A stretch of 64,000 nucleotides of DNA from UBA4575 sp002386945. GTDB taxonomy: Bacteria; Pseudomonadota; Gammaproteobacteria; UBA4575. Shown here in pieces: positions 17,239-26,896 of the stretch (position 1 is the first letter of the stretch; each line of letters opens with the position of its first letter). Where the stretch lies: positions 268,885-332,884 of the forward strand of contig CALSUC010000003.1 of the NCBI GenBank assembly GCA_943789445.1, read 5' to 3'. The notes under the pieces were generated by a model. The model made no database searches. It was given only the letters and a program-made list of their open reading frames with translations, and was not told where the DNA came from. The translations under genes and the position numbers were made by a program.

Positions 17239-18651
17239 CTACTCCGGAATTTTTAATGCAAGGAACTGTGGACCCTGCTGTCGCTGTACCAATAGAGAGG
17301 AAAAGCGACCTTTTTCTAGGTCTTTTACCAAACTGTTTAAGCGTTTAATAGCATCTACTTTTTCACCGTTTAGCATTTGTATGACGTCACCCACCTTAAC
17401 GCCCGCGCTCTTCAAGGCACCATCAGATAAAGCCATCACCTTGAGGCCGAACTCAAGCCTAGTAGAGGCTTTATCTTTATCTGTTAATGGCAGAACCTTG
17501 GCACCGAGAATCAAGTTAGGCTCAGCCGCTTTCTCAACTTTTACGACCTGCTTAGCGCCAGTCGGTAATTGACCAACCTTTACCTTCACGACCTGACTCT
17601 TACCATTACGCATAATCTGTAATTTAACCGTCTCACCTGCGCGTACTCGCCCAATAATCGGCGGTAAAGCCCCTGAATTAGCCACTTCCAAACCATTAAC
17701 AGCTGTAATGACATCACTCAATCGTAACGCTGACTTTGCAGCCGGGCTATTTGGTATAATCTTGGCGACCAACGCGCCATTAGGCTTCTCCATACCAAAT
17801 GACTCGGCCAATTCACGCGTCACTTCCTGAATATAAATGCCTAACCAACCACGTGAGACACTGCCTGTGGTCTTAATCTGCTCTATCACCTCCATCGCTA
17901 CCTCTATCGGAATCGCAAAAGAGAGCCCCATAAAACCACCGGTTCGACTGTAAATTTGTGAATTAATACCAACCACTTCACCATCAAGATTAAACAATGG
18001 ACCACCACTGTTACCTGGATTAATTGCAACATCGGTTTGAATAAACGGCACATAGTTCTCATTAGGCAGGCTACGCCCTTTGGCACTGACAATTCCTGCA
18101 GTCACTGAATGGTCAAAACCAAATGGGGAGCCAATCGCTAATACCCACTGCCCAACCTTGAGGTCAACCGCTGAACCTAGCTTAACAACTGGTAACTTTT
18201 TAGCCTCCACCTTAAGCAAAGCGACATCACTACTGGCATCACTACCAATCAGTTTTGCTTCCAACTGACGACGGTCACTCAAGCGCACAATAATTTCATC
18301 GGCGCCCTTCACGACATGATGATTAGTGACGATATAACCATCCGATGAAATAATAAAACCAGAGCCTAATGATCGCGCATTACGTTGCTCAGGCCCTTGT
18401 TTTTGCTCGCCTAAGAATTTTTCAAAGAACTCATTCAGAGGGCTGCCTGGGGGTAAATCAGGCATTTGCATATTAGGGTGCGCCGTCTCTGCCTGCATCT
18501 GCTTACTGGTACTAATATTAACTACTGCTGGAGAATTCGACTCAACTAAACCGGTAAATTCTGGTAAGCCATACTCTGCATTAACGATATTAAGTAACAC
18601 GACACTAATCAGTATCGTGTTCATGGACTGTTTAAATGAATTGCTTAACAA
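17239..18651 (-). CDS. Periplasmic serine protease, DegP/MucD family
   Basis: A Do-like protease/chaperone that degrades misfolded envelope proteins. The trypsin-like domain carries His (VTNHHVVKG), Asp (SDASSDVALLKV) and Ser (INPGNSGGPL), about residues 112, 142 and 215, followed by two PDZ domains (about 270-360 and 390-465). I set the start at the TTG at 18651: AAGGAG lies 8 nt upstream and it gives a signal peptide ending VNAEYGL. An ATG at 18624 is the alternative; the frame open to 18744 would overlap the previous gene. It directly follows the anti-sigma gene, the usual mucD position. Confidence 0.93.
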   Translation of the reverse strand: MLSNSFKQSMNTILISVVLLNIVNAEYGLPEFTGLVESNSPAVVNISTSKQMQAETAHPNMQMPDLPPGSPLNEFFEKFLGEQKQGPEQRNARSLGSGFIISSDGYIVTNHHVVKGADEIIVRLSDRRQLEAKLIGSDASSDVALLKVEAKKLPVVKLGSAVDLKVGQWVLAIGSPFGFDHSVTAGIVSAKGRSLPNENYVPFIQTDVAINPGNSGGPLFNLDGEVVGINSQIYSRTGGFMGLSFAIPIEVAMEVIEQIKTTGSVSRGWLGIYIQEVTRELAESFGMEKPNGALVAKIIPNSPAAKSALRLSDVITAVNGLEVANSGALPPIIGRVRAGETVKLQIMRNGKSQVVKVKVGQLPTGAKQVVKVEKAAEPNLILGAKVLPLTDKDKASTRLEFGLKVMALSDGALKSAGVKVGDVIQMLNGEKVDAIKRLNSLVKDLEKGRFSSLLVQRQQGPQFLALKIPE

Positions 18652-18733
18652 GACAAATTCTCCTTGATTTGCTCTGCTAGATGAACGGTTGCCGTCTAAG
18701 ATAGATGTAATGAATATGAATAATTTATTAGCT

Positions 18734-19300
18734 TTACCGCTCACCCTTAGGAATCACAATAAGGTCTTCTTGCGCCTGCTCCGTTTGCAAAGAGCTGCTA
18801 GGCTGGTGCAAATTACCCTTAGTATTCGAGGTTGAAAAATCAACTGGAAAACTGGGTGCGACTGAAATATTTTGTGGCTGCATCCGATTATTCTCAAGTG
18901 CGATGCTTGACTCCTGTGTAGTAACACCCCCTCCTTGATCAATAGCACCCTGATAAAACAACAAACTAACCACTGCGACACTGGCAGCGACTGAAACACT
19001 GGCTACTTGTTTAGCATAGTGCATCCATGGCTTAGATTGCATTTTCACATCATCCTTCTCAATAGCTGACATGACTGATCTAGAAAAACCAGTGCTCACC
19101 TGACCTGGAAATTCATTCTTTAAAACTGCACTGACTGCATATAGGCGAGATAGTTTCTTATAGTCAGCAGATCTAGGTGCCGTCTTATCTAACAGCGCAT
19201 GCAATTCAAATTCAGACAAGGTTTCATCGACCGACTTAACGATAGGATCAATAAAGTCAGCTGTACTCGTATTTGATTCTTGCTTCACTTGTTTATTCAC
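18734..19300 (-). CDS. rseA: RseA/MucA-type anti-sigma-E factor
   Basis: A 188-residue inner-membrane protein with an N-terminal cytoplasmic anti-sigma domain (LSEFELHALLDKTAPRSADY region, about 30-75), one membrane helix at about 92-112 (ASVSVAASVAVVSLLFYQG) and a low-complexity Gln/Ser-rich periplasmic part. It would hold RpoE at the membrane until site-1 proteolysis of the periplasmic part. It overlaps rpoE by 4 bases. No rseB gene follows; the protease gene comes next. Confidence 0.85.
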   Translation of the reverse strand: MNKQVKQESNTSTADFIDPIVKSVDETLSEFELHALLDKTAPRSADYKKLSRLYAVSAVLKNEFPGQVSTGFSRSVMSAIEKDDVKMQSKPWMHYAKQVASVSVAASVAVVSLLFYQGAIDQGGGVTTQESSIALENNRMQPQNISVAPSFPVDFSTSNTKGNLHQPSSSLQTEQAQEDLIVIPKGER

Positions 19301-19881
19301 GGTTGCTCCACATAAGGCTTGATCACTTCATCTATTGCTTCACGTGCTCGAAAGATTCGTGAACGCACAGTGCCAATAGGGCAATCCATTTCTGTTGCAA
19401 TCTGCTCATAACTCAAACCTTCAATCTCGCGCAAAGTAATGGCACGCTTAAGGTCAGGTGGCAGCTGCTTGATAGCGGCAAACACTTTTTGCTCTAATTG
19501 TTCTGCCGCTAACACCTGTTCTGGTGTCGCTCCATCTCGAAGCAAACTAGCATCGTCATAGTTTTCAGCCTCACTGGCATCAACACTACTCACCTCACGT
19601 TTATGGTGAGCTGAGCTTAGATAGTTTTTTGCTGTATTCACGGCAATCCTATATAACCAAGTATAAAAGGCACTCTCACCTTTAAAGTTTGCTAAGCCTC
19701 GATAGGCCTTAATAAAGGCATCTTGGGCAATATCCTGCGCCTCGTCACCACGGACATAACGCGATACCAAATGTATAACGCGATACTGGTACTTTACAAC
19801 CAAGAGATCAAACGCCTGTTTATCCCCTTTTTGTACCCGTGCCACCAACTCAGCATCATTATTATTATTTTTATCGCCCAT
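19297..19881 (-). CDS. rpoE: RNA polymerase sigma-E factor (ECF)
   Basis: An extracytoplasmic-function sigma factor, 194 residues from the ATG at 19881 (AAGGAG 10 nt upstream; the frame is open further to 19938 but without support). Region 2 is YRGLANFKGESAFYTWLYRI with the upstream AQDAFIKAY; region 4 is LREIEGLSYEQIATEMDCP followed by IGTVRSRIFRAREAI. Controls envelope stress genes and probably its own operon. Divergent from nadB, as in other gammaproteobacteria. Confidence 0.95.
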   Translation of the reverse strand: MGDKNNNNDAELVARVQKGDKQAFDLLVVKYQYRVIHLVSRYVRGDEAQDIAQDAFIKAYRGLANFKGESAFYTWLYRIAVNTAKNYLSSAHHKREVSSVDASEAENYDDASLLRDGATPEQVLAAEQLEQKVFAAIKQLPPDLKRAITLREIEGLSYEQIATEMDCPIGTVRSRIFRAREAIDEVIKPYVEQP

Positions 19882-20043
19882 TATGGGCCAACTCCTTCCA
19901 GCACAATTTGATGATGCTTGAATTACGACTAGATACACTATTTAAAGTTCGGCAGCTTGTATAGAAAATACCTAAATTTAAGATTAATAAAACATTATAA
20001 TAAGCCTATCCACAGTTTAAAGATAACCGCTGATACCTACCGC

Positions 20044-21675
20044 ATGACAACGAAAATCGAACATAGTTACGATGTACTGATATTAGGCAGTGGCGCTGCT
20101 GGCCTTTCAACTGCATTACATCTAGATCCTACACTAAAGATTGCAGTCATCTCAAAAGGTGATCTTTCCAGCGGCAGCACGGCCTGGGCACAGGGCGGTA
20201 TTTCAGCCGTATTGGATGAAACTGATTCATTTGAGCAGCATGTTGCCGATACCCTCTCCGCCGGTGCTGGCTTAGGTGATGAGCAGGTGATTGAAAAAAC
20301 GGTATCTGAAGGGCAGAAGGTTATCGAATGGCTGCTTTCTATTGGCGTTGGCTTTACGCGCTCAAAAAACGCAAATAGTAGCCATGATTTACACTTAACA
20401 CAGGAAGGTGGCCACAGTCACCGCCGAGTCGTTCATGTCGCAGATGCTACTGGTAATGCCGTACAGAACCAATTAATTGAACAGGTAAAGGCAGCCGATA
20501 ATATTGATGTGTTACCGCATTACATTGCAGTCGACCTCATTACAACGCAAAAATTAGGCTTAGAAGGCAATCGTTGCCTTGGTGCTTACCTACTAAACCG
20601 CAACAGTGATCAGATCGAGGTGTTTCGTGCTAACAACGTAGTCCTCGCTACCGGTGGTGCCAGTAAAGTGTATCTTTACACTAGCAACCCAGATGGCACT
20701 TGTGGCGATGGTATAGCCATGGCTTGGCGTGCCGGCTGCCGTGTTGCAAACATGGAATTTATGCAGTTCCACCCGACCTGCCTATATCACCCTAGCGCCA
20801 AGTCATATTTAATTAGTGAGGCGGTGCGTGGTGAAGGTGGCAAAATAGTACTTGCTGATGGCACTGAATTTTTGCATCGGTTTGATTCACGCGGTGTCTT
20901 GGCGCCACGCGATATCGTTGCGCGTGCGATTGACTATATGATGAAAAAACATGGTCTAGACTGCGTTTATCTCGATATCAGCCATAAATCAGAAGCATTC
21001 ATACGCAAACACTTCCCAAATATCTATGAGCGTTGTTTAGCGCTTGGCTATGATATGAGTAAAGAGCCCATCCCAGTCGTACCTGCGGCACATTACACCT
21101 GTGGTGGTGTAATGACCGATAGCAGTGGCAGAACCGATCTTGAGCAACTGTATGCAGTGGGTGAAGTTGCTCACACTGGGCTGCATGGTGCTAATCGCAT
21201 GGCCAGTAACTCCCTACTCGAATGTCTAGCCTATGGCCGCTTTGCTAGTCAGCACATTAATCTACATGCACGGCACGATTTACCTAATATAGATATTCCA
21301 GCTTGGGATGAAAGTCGAGTAGCTGATTCAGACGAACAGATTGTGGTGGCACATAACTGGGATGAACTCAGGCGCTTTATGTGGGATTACGTCGGCATTG
21401 TGCGTACAACAAAACGTATGGAACGCGCTAAGCACCGTATTGATTTATTACAACAAGAGATCGATGAGTATTATAGCAACTTTCGAGTCAGCCGTGACCT
21501 GATTGAACTCAGGAATATTGCCGTTGTAGCTGATCTCATTATACGTGGCGCGCTATCACGACATGAAAGTCGTGGACTGCATTACACACTCGATTATCCA
21601 GAGACGCTGGCAAAGTTAGATAAGGTGAACACCATATTGACACCACCGCAGACTAAACCTACGAAGCCAGTTTAA
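20044..21675 (+). CDS. nadB: L-aspartate oxidase
   Basis: An FAD enzyme that oxidises L-aspartate to iminoaspartate, the first step of de novo NAD synthesis. FAD-binding GSGAAGLSTALHL lies near the N-terminus; the succinate dehydrogenase/fumarate reductase-type core motifs are EFMQFHPTCLYHP, SEAVRGEGG and HYTCGGVMTD, and the C-terminus is helical. I use the ATG at 20044 (543 residues, close to the family's ~540); the reading frame is open upstream to 19957, but those residues are not family-like. It diverges from rpoE. Confidence 0.95.
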   Translation: MTTKIEHSYDVLILGSGAAGLSTALHLDPTLKIAVISKGDLSSGSTAWAQGGISAVLDETDSFEQHVADTLSAGAGLGDEQVIEKTVSEGQKVIEWLLSIGVGFTRSKNANSSHDLHLTQEGGHSHRRVVHVADATGNAVQNQLIEQVKAADNIDVLPHYIAVDLITTQKLGLEGNRCLGAYLLNRNSDQIEVFRANNVVLATGGASKVYLYTSNPDGTCGDGIAMAWRAGCRVANMEFMQFHPTCLYHPSAKSYLISEAVRGEGGKIVLADGTEFLHRFDSRGVLAPRDIVARAIDYMMKKHGLDCVYLDISHKSEAFIRKHFPNIYERCLALGYDMSKEPIPVVPAAHYTCGGVMTDSSGRTDLEQLYAVGEVAHTGLHGANRMASNSLLECLAYGRFASQHINLHARHDLPNIDIPAWDESRVADSDEQIVVAHNWDELRRFMWDYVGIVRTTKRMERAKHRIDLLQQEIDEYYSNFRVSRDLIELRNIAVVADLIIRGALSRHESRGLHYTLDYPETLAKLDKVNTILTPPQTKPTKPV

Positions 21676-21711
21676 AAAACCTCATCAGCTTAATCTGTAG
21701 CCGCCCTGCGC

Positions 21712-22254
21712 TTAAACAAAAAGGCTAGAACGGTAATACTTTAACTCCGTGATCGAATCTCGAATATCGCTTAAGGCAAGATGTTCAGGCTCTTTTGAGA
21801 AACCTTTGGCCACGTCTGGATACCAGCGAGAAGCAAGCTCTTTAACACTACTCACATCCAAATTTCGATAATGGAAAAAGGCCTCCAACTGCGGCATCTC
21901 ACGCGCCATAAAACGACGATCTTGGCAGATACTATTACCACACATTGGTGATTTACCGGCAACTACATACTGCTGTAAAAACGCTAAGGTCTCCGCTTCT
22001 GCTCGTTGGCAGTCATATTGACTGGCTAATACCCTAGGGATAAGACCACTTTTAGCATGCTGTTTTTGATTCCATTGGTCCATCAGATCTAAGCGCTGCT
22101 GCTGTTTAGCAATGGCTATCACAGGGCCTACTGCCAGCTCATTCAGTTCGCTATCAGTAACGATCGTCGCGATCTCGATAATCTCGTCATTGATCGTATC
22201 TAGTCCGGTCATCTCAAGATCGATCCAAATCAAATTGTTTTCATTCACAGTCAT
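21712..22254 (-). CDS. orn: Oligoribonuclease
   Basis: A 3'-5' exonuclease of the DEDDh family that clears 2-5-nt RNAs and pGpG, so it also ends c-di-GMP turnover. Exo I WIDLEMTGLD, Exo II around PMCGNSICQDRRFM, Exo III HLALSDIRDSI are intact in 180 residues. It converges on nadB and is divergent, 58 bp, from the cytochrome c gene. Confidence 0.96.
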   Translation of the reverse strand: MTVNENNLIWIDLEMTGLDTINDEIIEIATIVTDSELNELAVGPVIAIAKQQQRLDLMDQWNQKQHAKSGLIPRVLASQYDCQRAEAETLAFLQQYVVAGKSPMCGNSICQDRRFMAREMPQLEAFFHYRNLDVSSVKELASRWYPDVAKGFSKEPEHLALSDIRDSITELKYYRSSLFV

Positions 22255-22312
22255 GTCAGCTCAGGTATAATTACATCAAAGTAAATTGTACATGACTTAA
22301 TAAGAGCCGCGC

Positions 22313-22621
22313 ATGAAAAAAATATCTTCAGCATTAGCTACCAGCCTAATCCTAGCCATCACAGGATTCAGCCCTATAATAGCCCAGGCGATTGACGCAG
22401 AAACGCTGCATGATGCCTCTTGCACCGACTGCCATAGCCGCATGACAGGTGGCGATGGCAGCCTCCTGTATACCCGAGAAGAGCGTTTAGTACACAATCA
22501 AACGGAATTGCTCGCTCGTGTTAATCGTTGCGCTGTAGGTGCTCAAAGTGGATGGTCTGATGCTGAAATTAAGGCTGTCAGTCACTATTTAGGCGAGCAG
22601 TTCTATCTCTTCTCCAAATAA
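22313..22621 (+). CDS. Small periplasmic monohaem cytochrome c
   Basis: A 102-residue exported protein: signal peptide to about residue 24 (ending AQA), one haem motif CTDCH (residues 37-41), and a C-terminal helix. The distal methionine is probably Met in SRMTGGDG. It is an electron carrier of the c5/c555 type by size, but the partner is unknown. Its end overlaps the probable start of rsgA. The start has no competing option; the upstream 58-bp gap to divergent orn must hold both promoters. Confidence 0.85.
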   Translation: MKKISSALATSLILAITGFSPIIAQAIDAETLHDASCTDCHSRMTGGDGSLLYTREERLVHNQTELLARVNRCAVGAQSGWSDAEIKAVSHYLGEQFYLFSK

Positions 22622-23519
22622 TAGCGATCGTTATCATGCGCGCGTCATTTCGCGCCAGGGTAAACGTTATCTAGTAGAGACTGAGGATTCTAAGCAGCAC
22701 CTATGTCACGTTCGCAGTAAAGCCTTAGAAGCGCTCTGTGGTGATCGTGTTATCTGCCAGCGACAACAGCAGTCCCTAGATGTTATTGAATCTATCCAGG
22801 ATCGTGACAACCAAATCACCCGTTTGGATAATTTCAATCGACAAAAAACTGTAGCGGCTAATATCGATCATATGTTGATTGTAGTCGCCGCCCTGCCGGA
22901 GTTCAGTTCGCTGATCGTCGACCAGTACCTCGCCTGCGCAAGCCTGATCCGTTGCAAAGCCTCTTTAGTCGTGAATAAAGCCGAGCTGGCTTATAGCCAG
23001 TCCATGGATGTGAATCAGATTTCTCAAACATACCATCCCCTATGTGAGCAGGTGATCTTTGTTAGCGCAAAATTAGGTTATGGCTTACAGAGCTTACGTC
23101 ACCTATTGAACGATGATTATGCGATCATGGTTGGCCAGTCCGGAGTCGGTAAGTCATCATTAATTAATCGCTTACTCAATACGCAACGGATTAAGGTGTC
23201 TGCCCTCTCAGATGGCATTCAGCAGGGCATGCATACCACCAGCCACGCCAGCGCCTATGATGTCGGTTTAGGCAAGATCATCGATTCACCCGGTGTACGT
23301 AGTTTCACCCCTATTTTTGCAAAAGAAGACCGCATTGTTGATGGCTTTCAGGAGTTCTCAGACTTTGCAGGAAACTGTAAGTTTTCCAATTGTGAGCACT
23401 TAAAAGAGCCTCATTGCGCGGTTAAAGAGGCGGTTGATAAAGGCCTTATTATGGCTAGCCGCTATTCAAACTATCAAACCCTACACGAACAGCACTCATG
23501 TCAAAACTCATCTTATTAA
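22605..23519 (+). CDS. rsgA: Ribosome small-subunit GTPase RsgA (start codon unusual)
   Basis: A circularly permuted GTPase that helps mature the 30S subunit. The frame contains the OB-fold domain (HARVISRQGKRYLVE onward), the G4 motif VVNKAE, P-loop GQSGVGKSSLINRLL, G3 region DSPGVRSF, and the zinc knuckle CKFSNCEHLKEPHC. The OB domain lies upstream of the first ATG/GTG/TTG in this frame (a TTG at 22824), and the frame is closed by TAG at 22590-22592, so translation must begin at a rare codon; ATC at 22605, giving about 304 residues, is my best guess. The C-terminus overlaps rluE by 22 bases. Confidence 0.85.
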   Translation: MSSPNNSDRYHARVISRQGKRYLVETEDSKQHLCHVRSKALEALCGDRVICQRQQQSLDVIESIQDRDNQITRLDNFNRQKTVAANIDHMLIVVAALPEFSSLIVDQYLACASLIRCKASLVVNKAELAYSQSMDVNQISQTYHPLCEQVIFVSAKLGYGLQSLRHLLNDDYAIMVGQSGVGKSSLINRLLNTQRIKVSALSDGIQQGMHTTSHASAYDVGLGKIIDSPGVRSFTPIFAKEDRIVDGFQEFSDFAGNCKFSNCEHLKEPHCAVKEAVDKGLIMASRYSNYQTLHEQHSCQNSSY

Positions 23520-24052
23520 ACAAGCCCTACGACGTAGTTAGTCAATTTACTGATAAAGATGGTGCCAAAACATTGGCCCAATTTGTTAGCACAAAAAGAG
23601 TCTATCCAGCAGGTCGATTGGACAAAGATAGCGAAGGTTTACTCCTACTAACCAATGATGGTGCTCTACAGGCACGTATCTCTGAGCCTAAGCAGAAAAT
23701 GGCTAAGTCTTATTGGGTACAAGTCGAAAAAACAGTCAGTCCTAGCACGGTCAAACAACTCAGCTTAGGCATTCAATTGAGTGATGGCATGACCCTGCCA
23801 GCAAAGGTTAAACATGTCCGTGAACCTGCCGATTTATGGCCTCGTAACCCACCGATAAGACGGCGTGACACTGTCCCTACCGACTGGTTGGAGATTACTA
23901 TTGAAGAGGGTCGTAATCGACAGATTCGTCGTATGACTGCGGCCGTTGGCCACCCTACTCTACGCTTGATTCGTCATCGTATAGGCGATTGGCAGTTAGG
24001 CGACCTGCAACCGGGTGAGAGTATTGTTCTAAATAAACCGAGCTTTCTTTAG
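23498..24052 (+). CDS. rluE: 23S rRNA pseudouridine synthase RluE-type
   Basis: RsuA/RluE-family pseudouridine synthase lacking an S4 domain; RluE modifies U2457 of 23S rRNA in E. coli. Landmarks in 184 residues are LILLNKPYDVVSQF at the start, the catalytic-Asp loop AGRLDKDSEGLLLLTNDG and GRNRQIRRMTAAVGHP. The gene overlaps rsgA and converges on recR: the two stop codons overlap by two bases. Confidence 0.92.
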   Translation: MSKLILLNKPYDVVSQFTDKDGAKTLAQFVSTKRVYPAGRLDKDSEGLLLLTNDGALQARISEPKQKMAKSYWVQVEKTVSPSTVKQLSLGIQLSDGMTLPAKVKHVREPADLWPRNPPIRRRDTVPTDWLEITIEEGRNRQIRRMTAAVGHPTLRLIRHRIGDWQLGDLQPGESIVLNKPSFL

Positions 24053-24648
24053 TAGTCGGTACGGCTATCAAAGGCTTGCGAGAGCGTATTAAGGTCTAGG
24101 TATTCTAGCTCGCCACCGACAGGAACACCCTGTGCGAGACGAGTTGAGCGCAGATTATATTTCTTCACCAAATCACCGATGACATGGGCGGTAACCTCGC
24201 CCTCCATGGTTGCACTAGTGGCTAAAATAACCTCTTCCACCTCCGGTTGTTGCAGACGCTGTTCTAACCTATCTAGGCCAAGCTGCTCAGGCCCAACACC
24301 GTCCAAGGGGGATAACTTACCCATCAAGACAAAATAATAGCCACGGTAGCCAGTACCATTCTCCAGCGCTAATAAATCTGTTGGCGATTCAACAATACAC
24401 AATTGAGAGGCCTTACGTCCTAAGTCTGCACAGACTGAGCAGACAGTCTCTTCAGTATAATTACGACAGATGCTGCAATGTTTAATTTTCTCTACCGCTT
24501 CTGAGATTACAGCACCCAGCTGCAAGGCCTTTTGCGCATCAGACTTGAGTAGATGAAAGGCCATGCGTTGCGCAGTCTTTTGACCGACACCAGGCAAGAC
24601 TCGTAGAGCATCAATCAATCGATTTAACAGAGGGTCGTTATCCGCCAC
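24049..24648 (-). CDS. recR: Recombination mediator RecR
   Basis: RecR forms the RecFOR complex loading RecA at gaps. The 199-residue protein has the N-terminal HhH motif (LRVLPGVGQKTAQRMAFHLL), a zinc finger with Cys pairs in CSICRNYTEETVCSVC, and a Toprim domain (IVESPTDLLALE). Last of the dnaX-ybaB-recR string, 24 bp after ybaB. Confidence 0.97.
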   Translation of the reverse strand: MADNDPLLNRLIDALRVLPGVGQKTAQRMAFHLLKSDAQKALQLGAVISEAVEKIKHCSICRNYTEETVCSVCADLGRKASQLCIVESPTDLLALENGTGYRGYYFVLMGKLSPLDGVGPEQLGLDRLEQRLQQPEVEEVILATSATMEGEVTAHVIGDLVKKYNLRSTRLAQGVPVGGELEYLDLNTLSQAFDSRTDY

Positions 24649-24672
24649 GTTTATCCTTGTGTTGCTATCTGC

Positions 24673-24996
24673 TTAAAACGGTAGCTTCATGCCAGGAGGG
24701 AGTGACATACCATTAGTCACACCTGCCATACGAGATTTACTCTCGCTCTCGATCTTATGCACGGCATCATTCACGGCAGCAGCAACCAAATCTTCCAGCA
24801 TATCTTTGTCATCCGCTAACAAACTATCATCAATACTTATTCTTTTTACTTCATGTGAGCCTTGCATAATGACTTTAACCATACCGCCACCTGACTGACC
24901 TTCCACTTCCATATTCTTGATTTCTTCCTGCGCTTTTTGCATATCTGCCTGCATTTTTTGCGCCTGCTTCATCATATTACCAATTCCGCCCTTCAT
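24673..24996 (-). CDS. ybaB: YbaB/EbfC nucleoid-associated protein
   Basis: A 107-residue DNA-binding protein of the YbaB/EbfC family: a Met/Gln-rich helix (MMKQAQKMQADMQKAQEEI), the core VEGQSGGGMVKVIMQG, and a C-terminal GMSLPPGMKLPF. Starts inside the dnaX stop (ATGA overlap) and precedes recR, the classic order. Confidence 0.95.
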   Translation of the reverse strand: MKGGIGNMMKQAQKMQADMQKAQEEIKNMEVEGQSGGGMVKVIMQGSHEVKRISIDDSLLADDKDMLEDLVAAAVNDAVHKIESESKSRMAGVTNGMSLPPGMKLPF

Positions 24997-26753
24997 TCTT
25001 CTTCCTCTTTATCGATCGATTTAATTGATTGCGGAATAATTTCCGCTTGCAGATTTTCTTGTAACGCCTGCACAAAAGGATCTGCACTTAGATTTGTTTC
25101 AGCCGTTAATTGCTCGGCACTTTCTTGATTTTTCTTTTGCTGCGCAGGGCTAGCAACATCAGATTCTTGTAACTCAATCGTAAGCTTCAAGCCTGCACCA
25201 AAGTGCGTATCTAATGCTGCATTTAATTTCTCTACTGCTTTAGTCGACATCAAGCTTTCATGATCTTGTTGTAGAGCCAGACGAACCACACCCTCTGTTT
25301 GCTCTATACAGCTACAATGATTAGCTAAGGCCAGAGCCATACCATTCAGTGACAGTCCTTGAATCAATTGCTGCCATTGATGTTGATCCGCTTTAGGCTT
25401 TATATCATCAGGTTTTTCTATTGCGCTAACAGGCTCACTTTCAAACACTGCGGCTGGCGCTTCGTTTAAGGGTTGCTCAAACCCCTGTTCAACTGACTGC
25501 GTTATCGCTTTGCCATCAGGGGCCAGCGACTTTTCTTGGCTTATTTCAGACTTAATTTCGGCTCTGACTTTCGAACTAGCTTCAGTTCTGACTTCAGGGG
25601 CAAGCTTAGGCCGAGCCTCTGTTACGGGCTTAGTTGCTACACGTTTTTCTCGCAACGGCGCATCATCATCACCCGGACGAAACATCAGCATACGTAGTAC
25701 AGCCATCTCAAAACCTGACTTAGCCGAATGTGCTAAATACAGTTCCTTACGTGATGTAATCGCTATTTGATAGAGCAATTGCAGATCTTCTGCTGGCACT
25801 TCTTGTTGTACGTATTCAATAGTCTGTTGATAACGGCCAACATGCTCTAAATATTCAGGTACTACCTGACTAATGGCACCGGCATGAAATATTGCAGACA
25901 GTTGGTCTAATAATTTACCAAACTCTACATTAAGACTCGCTAAGGTCTGGATAGTGGTAATCGCTAGCGTACTATCTTGACCGCAGATAGCACGAACTAG
26001 ACCATCCAGTTGTTGGCTAGGCACAGTGCCCAGCATCTGATTTACATTGCCTTCATTTAACTCTCCACCTGAATAGGCAATCGCTTGATCCAACAGACTC
26101 AAGGCATCACGCATACTGCCATCTGCAGAGTCAGCTAACTGCTCCACACAAGGCTCATCAAATGAAAACTGCTCAGCATTGAGTACTTTTGTTATCTGCT
26201 TAGTAATCGCATCCTGAGAGATATGCCGCAGCGTAAACTGAAGACAACGTGACAATACGGTAATTGGAAGTTTTTGCGGATCGGTTGTCGCAAGTAAGAA
26301 TTTGACGTGTTCTGGTGGCTCTTCCAGAGTCTTTAATAGCGCATTAAAACTATGCCCAGATAGCATATGCACTTCATCTATTAAATAGATCTTAAAACGT
26401 CCCTGAGTCGGAGCATATTGAATGTTCTCCAACAACTCACGGGTATCCTCAACACGCGTACGTGAAGCGGCATCAACTTCTATCAGATCTACAAAACGGT
26501 TTTCTTTAATTGCAACACAAGCATCACATTCGCCACAGGGATGTGCGCTGATACCGGACTGACAGCTCAAAGCCTTTGCTAATACTCGTGCTACGGTTGT
26601 CTTACCGACACCGCGTGTACCTGAAAATAGATAAGCATGATGCAGGCGATCTGCATTTAAGGCATTAACCAAGGCGGTCACTACGTGTTCTTGCCCAACG
26701 ATATCTTCGAAGGTCTGGGGACGCCATTTACGAGCAAGGACTTGATGCGACAT
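24993..26753 (-). CDS. dnaX: DNA polymerase III subunits tau/gamma
   Basis: The clamp-loader ATPase, 586 residues. Walker A GTRGVGKTTVARVLAK (about 45-60), a zinc-binding CGECDAC segment, Walker B YLIDEVHMLS and sensor LLATTDPQKLPITVLSRC are intact. Residues about 370-470 are a charged, Glu/Ala/Lys-rich linker and the C-terminal part is the tau region that binds DnaB and alpha. I did not establish a programmed frameshift that would give a separate gamma form. The SRP RNA gene lies immediately upstream. Confidence 0.96.
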   Translation of the reverse strand: MSHQVLARKWRPQTFEDIVGQEHVVTALVNALNADRLHHAYLFSGTRGVGKTTVARVLAKALSCQSGISAHPCGECDACVAIKENRFVDLIEVDAASRTRVEDTRELLENIQYAPTQGRFKIYLIDEVHMLSGHSFNALLKTLEEPPEHVKFLLATTDPQKLPITVLSRCLQFTLRHISQDAITKQITKVLNAEQFSFDEPCVEQLADSADGSMRDALSLLDQAIAYSGGELNEGNVNQMLGTVPSQQLDGLVRAICGQDSTLAITTIQTLASLNVEFGKLLDQLSAIFHAGAISQVVPEYLEHVGRYQQTIEYVQQEVPAEDLQLLYQIAITSRKELYLAHSAKSGFEMAVLRMLMFRPGDDDAPLREKRVATKPVTEARPKLAPEVRTEASSKVRAEIKSEISQEKSLAPDGKAITQSVEQGFEQPLNEAPAAVFESEPVSAIEKPDDIKPKADQHQWQQLIQGLSLNGMALALANHCSCIEQTEGVVRLALQQDHESLMSTKAVEKLNAALDTHFGAGLKLTIELQESDVASPAQQKKNQESAEQLTAETNLSADPFVQALQENLQAEIIPQSIKSIDKEEEE

Positions 26754-26786
26754 AAGAAATATTCGGTGAAGAAACGTGTATGGGCG

Positions 26787-26896
<110 letters not shown>

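Noticed and set aside
22824..23519. A 231-residue RsgA beginning at TTG 22824
   Set aside because: It would remove the OB-fold domain, whose sequence is intact in the same frame upstream.
22313..23519. Frameshift fusion of cytochrome c to RsgA
   Set aside because: A secreted cytochrome and a cytoplasmic GTPase do not belong in one protein; the cytochrome has a normal C-terminus and stop.
24993..26753. Programmed frameshift in dnaX
   Set aside because: I could not identify a credible slip site with pseudoknot or hairpin, so none is claimed.
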